The translations under genes and the position numbers were made by a program. Source: Nitratiruptor sp. (GTDB taxonomy: Bacteria; Campylobacterota; Campylobacteria; Campylobacterales; Nitratiruptoraceae). Taken from it: DNA of 8,748 bases. Of this stretch, positions 5,942 to 8,748 are shown in pieces. The stretch covers positions 1-8,748 of the forward strand of contig WGAX01000177.1 of assembly GCA_015494595.1 (NCBI GenBank). Direction: 5' to 3'. The notes under the pieces were generated by a model. The model had not been told where the DNA came from, ran no database searches, and saw only the letters and a list, made by a program, of their open reading frames with translations. Every line of letters begins with the position of its first letter. Position 1 is the first letter of the stretch.

Positions 5942-6400
5942 ATGGAATTTTTGTCCCAAATTGTATGGTGGCACTGGATTGTGCTAGGACTTTTACTCAT
6001 AGCTCTTGAAATTCTCACAGGCACATTTATTATTATCTGGTTTGGGATCGGGGCAATAGTAGTAGGCGGATTGATATATCTCTATCCCCTCTCTTTTGCC
6101 TGGCAGCTCTTTATCTGGGCAATTCTTTCGCTGATACTCACATTTATCTATTGGCGCTGGTTTCACACACACGAACCTCCTCTTCCTATCGGCCAATCAG
6201 AAGGCGAATATGCAGGGATCAAAGGAAAAATCATTGAAGTACTGGGTAATGGGCGATACAGAGCCTATTTTGATCTACCCGTACTTGGAGATCGCGAATG
6301 GATAGTAGAGAGTGAAGAGAATGAAGAGCTTAAAGAAGGGGATACTATCTATGTTTCTCGCGTTTATGGACAGATTATTAAAATCAAAAAAGGAGCATAA
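5942..6400 (+). CDS. NfeD-family membrane protein (YbbJ-like short form)
   Basis: 152 residues from the ATG at 5942. Three hydrophobic segments can be seen (about residues 10-27, 29-50 and 52-72), then a linker and a C-terminal beta-rich OB-fold domain of the NfeD type (about 90-150; GIKGKIIEVLGNGRYRAYF, GDREWIVESEE, GDTIYVSRVYG). Layout and length match E. coli YbbJ, the short NfeD class without the protease domain. These proteins associate with SPFH proteins in the membrane, and the SPFH partner follows immediately: the TAA stop is directly followed by its ATG. An in-frame ATG at 5921 lacks a ribosome binding site, whereas the 5942 ATG has AAAAGGG 7 nt upstream. Exact biochemical role is unknown in the family. 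Confidence 0.9.
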   Translation: MEFLSQIVWWHWIVLGLLLIALEILTGTFIIIWFGIGAIVVGGLIYLYPLSFAWQLFIWAILSLILTFIYWRWFHTHEPPLPIGQSEGEYAGIKGKIIEVLGNGRYRAYFDLPVLGDREWIVESEENEELKEGDTIYVSRVYGQIIKIKKGA

Positions 6401-7249
6401 ATGTCTGGATTATACATAGCCATAGCATTTGTTATTGTCGTTTTACTTTTCCTTGCTACAGGAGTACGCATTGTACCCCAAGGTGAGGAGTGGATTATTG
6501 AAAGACTTGGTAAATTTCATCGCGTTTTAAAACCGGGTCTTAATATCATAATTCCTTTTATAGAGCGTATCAGAGCGCGTGTTACTACTAGAGATATTAT
6601 CCTTGATGTAGCTGAGCAGGAAGTCATTACAAAAGATAATGCCGTCATTATCACCAATGCAGTAGCCTTCATCAAAATCACTGATCCTGTACGAGCTCTG
6701 TATGGGGTAGAGGATTTTAAGCTTGCTATCCAAAATCTCATAATGACAACTTTGCGCTCCATCATTGGGGAGATGAAACTTGATGAGGCTTTAAGCAGCC
6801 GAGAAATCATCAAAGCCAGACTCAAAGAGCAGATTATCGATGATGTGGCCGACTGGGGCATAACTGTCAAAACAGTGGAGATCCAAGACATCACCCCAAG
6901 CCAATCGATGCAGCAGGCTATGGAGAAACAAGCTGCAGCAGAGAGGGAGCGAAGAGCCATTGAGACATTGGCAGAAGGAAACAAAAACGCTATGATTTTG
7001 GAGGCAGAAGGGAAGCTAGAAGCTGCCAAGCGTGAAGCTGAGGCTCAAATAAAACTGGCTCAAGCTTCAGCCCAAGCGATTGCAGACATTAGCCAAGCAA
7101 TGGGAGAGAAAAGTACAGGAGGGATGTTTTTGCTAGGCGATCGCTACATCGATACGCTCAAAAAGCTCTCTGAATCGCAAAATAGCAAATTCATCATCTA
7201 TCCAGCCGATTTACAAGAATCTATAAAAGGACTCTTTACAAAATCATAA
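6401..7249 (+). CDS. qmcA: SPFH/stomatin-like membrane protein, QmcA-type
   Basis: 282 residues (E. coli QmcA is about 305). One N-terminal membrane anchor (about residues 3-21) is followed by an SPFH/band 7 domain: VPQGEEWIIERLGKFHRVLKPGLN, RDIILDVAEQEVITKDNA, then ALYGVEDFKLAIQNL, the TTLRSIIGEMKLDEALSSRE signature and WGITVKTVEIQDITP (about 25-188). A charged, alanine-rich coiled coil follows (about 190-235), then a short C-terminal tail with IIYPADLQ. SPFH proteins form large ring or cage oligomers that organise membrane microdomains; in E. coli QmcA is linked to the FtsH system. The start codon directly abuts the nfeD stop, with AGGAG 5 nt upstream. The paired nfeD gene makes the assignment firm; the symbol is by orthology to the E. 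coli ybbJ/qmcA pair. Confidence 0.93.
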   Translation: MSGLYIAIAFVIVVLLFLATGVRIVPQGEEWIIERLGKFHRVLKPGLNIIIPFIERIRARVTTRDIILDVAEQEVITKDNAVIITNAVAFIKITDPVRALYGVEDFKLAIQNLIMTTLRSIIGEMKLDEALSSREIIKARLKEQIIDDVADWGITVKTVEIQDITPSQSMQQAMEKQAAAERERRAIETLAEGNKNAMILEAEGKLEAAKREAEAQIKLAQASAQAIADISQAMGEKSTGGMFLLGDRYIDTLKKLSESQNSKFIIYPADLQESIKGLFTKS

Positions 7250-7258
7250 AGGAGCACT

Positions 7259-8509
7259 ATGTACACCATCACCTGCCCCAACTGCGGCACGAAAATCGAT
7301 ATAAATAAAACGATCTATTTTGAGATCGAGGCTGAGGCAAAGGCAAAACTAAAACAAGAGATCGAGCGTGAGAAAAGAGCTTATCAAGAGAGGCTCAAAG
7401 AGCTTGAAGCCAAGCAAAAAGAGATAGAAATCGAAAAAGAACTTCTTAGTAAAAGAGCCGAAGCCAAAGCCCAAGAGCTCCTCCAACAAGCCCTCATAAA
7501 CGAGCGCAAAAAAATTAAAGAGGAGCTTGCATCCCAGCAAAACACCCTCATCGAAGAGCTGCAAAAGGAGCTGAGTGAAAAATCCAAGCAGCTCCAAGAG
7601 CTAAATGCCGCCAAACTCACCATTGAAAAGCTTAAACGCGAAAAAGAGGAGATCGCACAAAAAGCAATGCTAGAAGCTCAAAAGATGCTCAACGAAGAGC
7701 TGGCAAAAGAGCGTGAGAAAATTGCTAAAATGATAGCAGCTGAGCATGAGCTCAAACTCAAAGAGAAAGAGAAGCAGCTTGCAGACTTGAAAGCCAAGCT
7801 CGAAGAAGCCCAGCGCAAAGCGGATCTTACTAGCCAGCAGCTCCAAGGCGAAGTCCAAGAGCTGGCCATCGAAGAGTATCTACAAAGCGCATTCCCGCTC
7901 GATACCATCGAAGAGATCAAAAAAGGACAGCGTGGAGCAGATTGTGTGCAGGTGGTGCATACACGCACACATGCAAATTGCGGCAAAATCTACTATGAGA
8001 GCAAGCGCACCAAAGAGTTCCAAAAAAGCTGGATAGAAAAACTCAAAACAGATATGCGAGAATTAGGAGCGGATATTGGCGTCATCGTCACCCAAGCCCT
8101 GCCGAAGGGAATGCAGAGGATGGGGATTATCGATGGGGTGTGGGTCTGCACCTTCGAGGAGTTCAAAGCCCTAGCTCCAATCCTGCGCCACCATCTCATA
8201 GCCATTGCTGAGGCTACCCAAGCCAACGAGAATCGATCGGATAAGATGAACTTGCTTTATAACTACCTCACATCCAATGAATTTAAGATGCAAATAGAAG
8301 CGATTGTTGAGGGTTTTGTGCAGATGCAAGAGGATCTGGACAAGGAGCGCAGAGCGATGCAGCGCATCTGGAAGCAGCGAGAAAAACAGATCCAAAAGGT
8401 GCTGGATAATACAATAGCCCTCTATGGCTCAATCAAGGGGATTGCCGGCAACGCCATTGGGCACATCGAGGCACTGCAGCTACCATACTCAGGCGTAGAT
8501 ACTGATTGA
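7259..8509 (+). CDS. DUF2130 family protein: coiled coil plus nuclease-like core
   Basis: 416 residues. A zinc-knuckle-like half site CPNCG (C6, C9) opens the protein. A very long charged coiled coil rich in Glu, Lys, Ala and Gln covers about residues 25-198. The DUF2130 core follows: QGEVQELAIEEYLQSAFPLD, KKGQRGADCVQ, CGKIYYESKRTKEFQKSWIE, ADIGVIVTQALPKGM and GVWVCTFEEF (about 197-302). A C-terminal helical region ends near residue 405. The spacing GAD228 to YYE247-S-K249 looks like the D...ExK active site of PD-(D/E)XK nucleases, which suggests but does not prove DNA cleavage. The overall architecture recalls RmuC. It follows the SPFH gene by 9 nt with an AAGGAG site and shares its transcript. 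It is clearly more GC-rich than the ATPase-like gene. Function is uncharacterised. Confidence 0.88.
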   Translation: MYTITCPNCGTKIDINKTIYFEIEAEAKAKLKQEIEREKRAYQERLKELEAKQKEIEIEKELLSKRAEAKAQELLQQALINERKKIKEELASQQNTLIEELQKELSEKSKQLQELNAAKLTIEKLKREKEEIAQKAMLEAQKMLNEELAKEREKIAKMIAAEHELKLKEKEKQLADLKAKLEEAQRKADLTSQQLQGEVQELAIEEYLQSAFPLDTIEEIKKGQRGADCVQVVHTRTHANCGKIYYESKRTKEFQKSWIEKLKTDMRELGADIGVIVTQALPKGMQRMGIIDGVWVCTFEEFKALAPILRHHLIAIAEATQANENRSDKMNLLYNYLTSNEFKMQIEAIVEGFVQMQEDLDKERRAMQRIWKQREKQIQKVLDNTIALYGSIKGIAGNAIGHIEALQLPYSGVDTD

Positions 8510-8677
8510 TCCCTGATCGTTTTTGGGTGGCTTCAGGGATTTTTGCAGCTCTTGCATCATCTGCTGCGTCTGCTGCATCATCTTTTTAAGCAGACTCACC
8601 TGTACTTGCTCTTTGACTTTTTGCTGTGACTGAGTAGTTGTCAAAGTTGCAACATCAAAACTTGAAGATACTTGCAT
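8489..8677 (-). CDS. Small YjfB-like putative motility protein
   Basis: 62 residues, convergent with the DUF2130 gene and overlapping its 3' end by 21 bp. The protein opens MQVSSSFDVATLTTTQSQQK and has an amphipathic, Gln/Met-rich helical middle (VQVSLLKKMMQQTQQMMQEL) and a short tail with no signal peptide or membrane segment. The pattern of an N-terminal Ser/Thr stretch, then Q..V...V..SLLKK and a Q-rich helix, resembles the YjfB putative motility family, also about 50-65 residues long. Support for its being a real gene is good: GAGGA lies 5 nt before the ATG, and a sigma28-like promoter sits at the right distance upstream. The family match is from memory of short sequences and is less certain than the existence of the gene. 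Confidence 0.62.
   Translation of the reverse strand: MQVSSSFDVATLTTTQSQQKVKEQVQVSLLKKMMQQTQQMMQELQKSLKPPKNDQGSISIYA
8509..8544 (+). terminator. Rho-independent terminator of the nfeD-SPFH-DUF2130 unit
   Basis: An 8-bp perfect stem, ATCCCTGA (8509-8516) with TCAGGGAT (8533-8540), encloses a 16-nt loop and is followed by T at 8540-8544. The stem begins at the last base of the DUF2130 stop codon. Only the plus strand has a T-run after the stem; the minus strand continues with ATCAATCAG, so it works for the rightward operon only. It lies wholly inside the coding region of the convergent small gene. Confidence 0.72.
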
Positions 8678-8710
8678 CGTATTCCTCTTTCTCTCTATTC
8701 TCTTTCTATA

Positions 8711-8737
8711 TTATCGGCAGCTTTGGTACTTCGTTGA
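8711..8737 (-). promoter_or_regulatory. Sigma28 (FliA)-like promoter of the small motility-type gene
   Basis: On the minus strand GCCGATAA (8711-8718) is a perfect match to the flagellar sigma28 -10 consensus. A TCAA (8734-8737), 3 of 4 to the TAAA core of the -35, lies exactly 15 nt upstream, the standard spacing. The predicted start near 8703-8705 leaves about 26 nt before the ATG at 8677, with GAGGA inside it. No competing sigma70 element is obvious in this short upstream stretch, although the window ends at 8748. Confidence 0.6.
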
Positions 8738-8748
8738 GCCTTGCTGCG

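Noticed and set aside
6517..7029. Minus-strand open frame of 170 codons inside the SPFH gene
   Set aside because: Ser/Ala/Ile-rich antisense translation of a clear SPFH coding region, with no family resemblance and no promoter or Shine-Dalgarno.
7384..7986. Several minus-strand Ser- or Leu/Phe-rich open frames opposite the DUF2130 coiled coil
   Set aside because: Glu/Lys/Ala/Gln codons of a coiled coil read backwards as Ser, Leu, Phe and Cys codons and rarely give stops, so these are compositional artefacts.

Overview
The window looks like a chromosomal segment of a Campylobacterota (epsilonproteobacterial) genome. The clues are the wording of the ribosomal proteins (for example the CEWPG loop in L3, and L22 starting MSRAVLRFIRLSPIKARLI), the AAGGA-type ribosome binding sites, and promoters whose -10 box is much clearer than the -35 box. 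Genus cannot be fixed by eye; a free-living or vent-type member is a guess only.

Layout. (1) Positions 1-4125, minus strand: the promoter-proximal part of the S10 ribosomal protein operon, read right to left as rpsJ, rplC, rplD, rplW, rplB, rpsS, rplV, rpsC and the first 57 codons of rplP, which runs off the left edge. Genes are packed within -4 to +12 nt of each other, each with its own Shine-Dalgarno. (2) Positions 4126-4255: a divergent control region with a good sigma70 promoter firing left into rpsJ and an extended -10 promoter firing right. (3) Positions 4256-5877, plus strand: an AT-rich gene for a degenerate AAA_14/DUF4143-type ATPase, translationally coupled to rnhB (RNase HII). (4) Positions 5942-8509, plus strand: a compact three-gene unit encoding a small NfeD membrane protein, a QmcA/stomatin-like SPFH protein and a DUF2130 coiled-coil protein with a PD-(D/E)XK-like core, ending in a rho-independent terminator. 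(5) Positions 8489-8677, minus strand: a small convergent gene resembling YjfB-type putative motility proteins, preceded by a sigma28 (FliA)-like promoter.

How the genes work together. The left half builds the ribosome. The ATPase-like gene and rnhB share one transcript that starts almost on top of the rpsJ promoter, so its transcription may compete with that of the ribosomal operon. NfeD and SPFH proteins are a known partner pair that form membrane microdomains (E. coli ybbJ/qmcA); the cotranscribed DUF2130 gene is the least understood member. The most interesting points are the doubly degraded ATPase-like protein beside a housekeeping operon, the SPFH-NfeD-DUF2130 association, and the small flagellar-class gene whose 3' coding end contains the terminator of the opposing operon. 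No mobile element, CRISPR array, tRNA or rRNA was seen.
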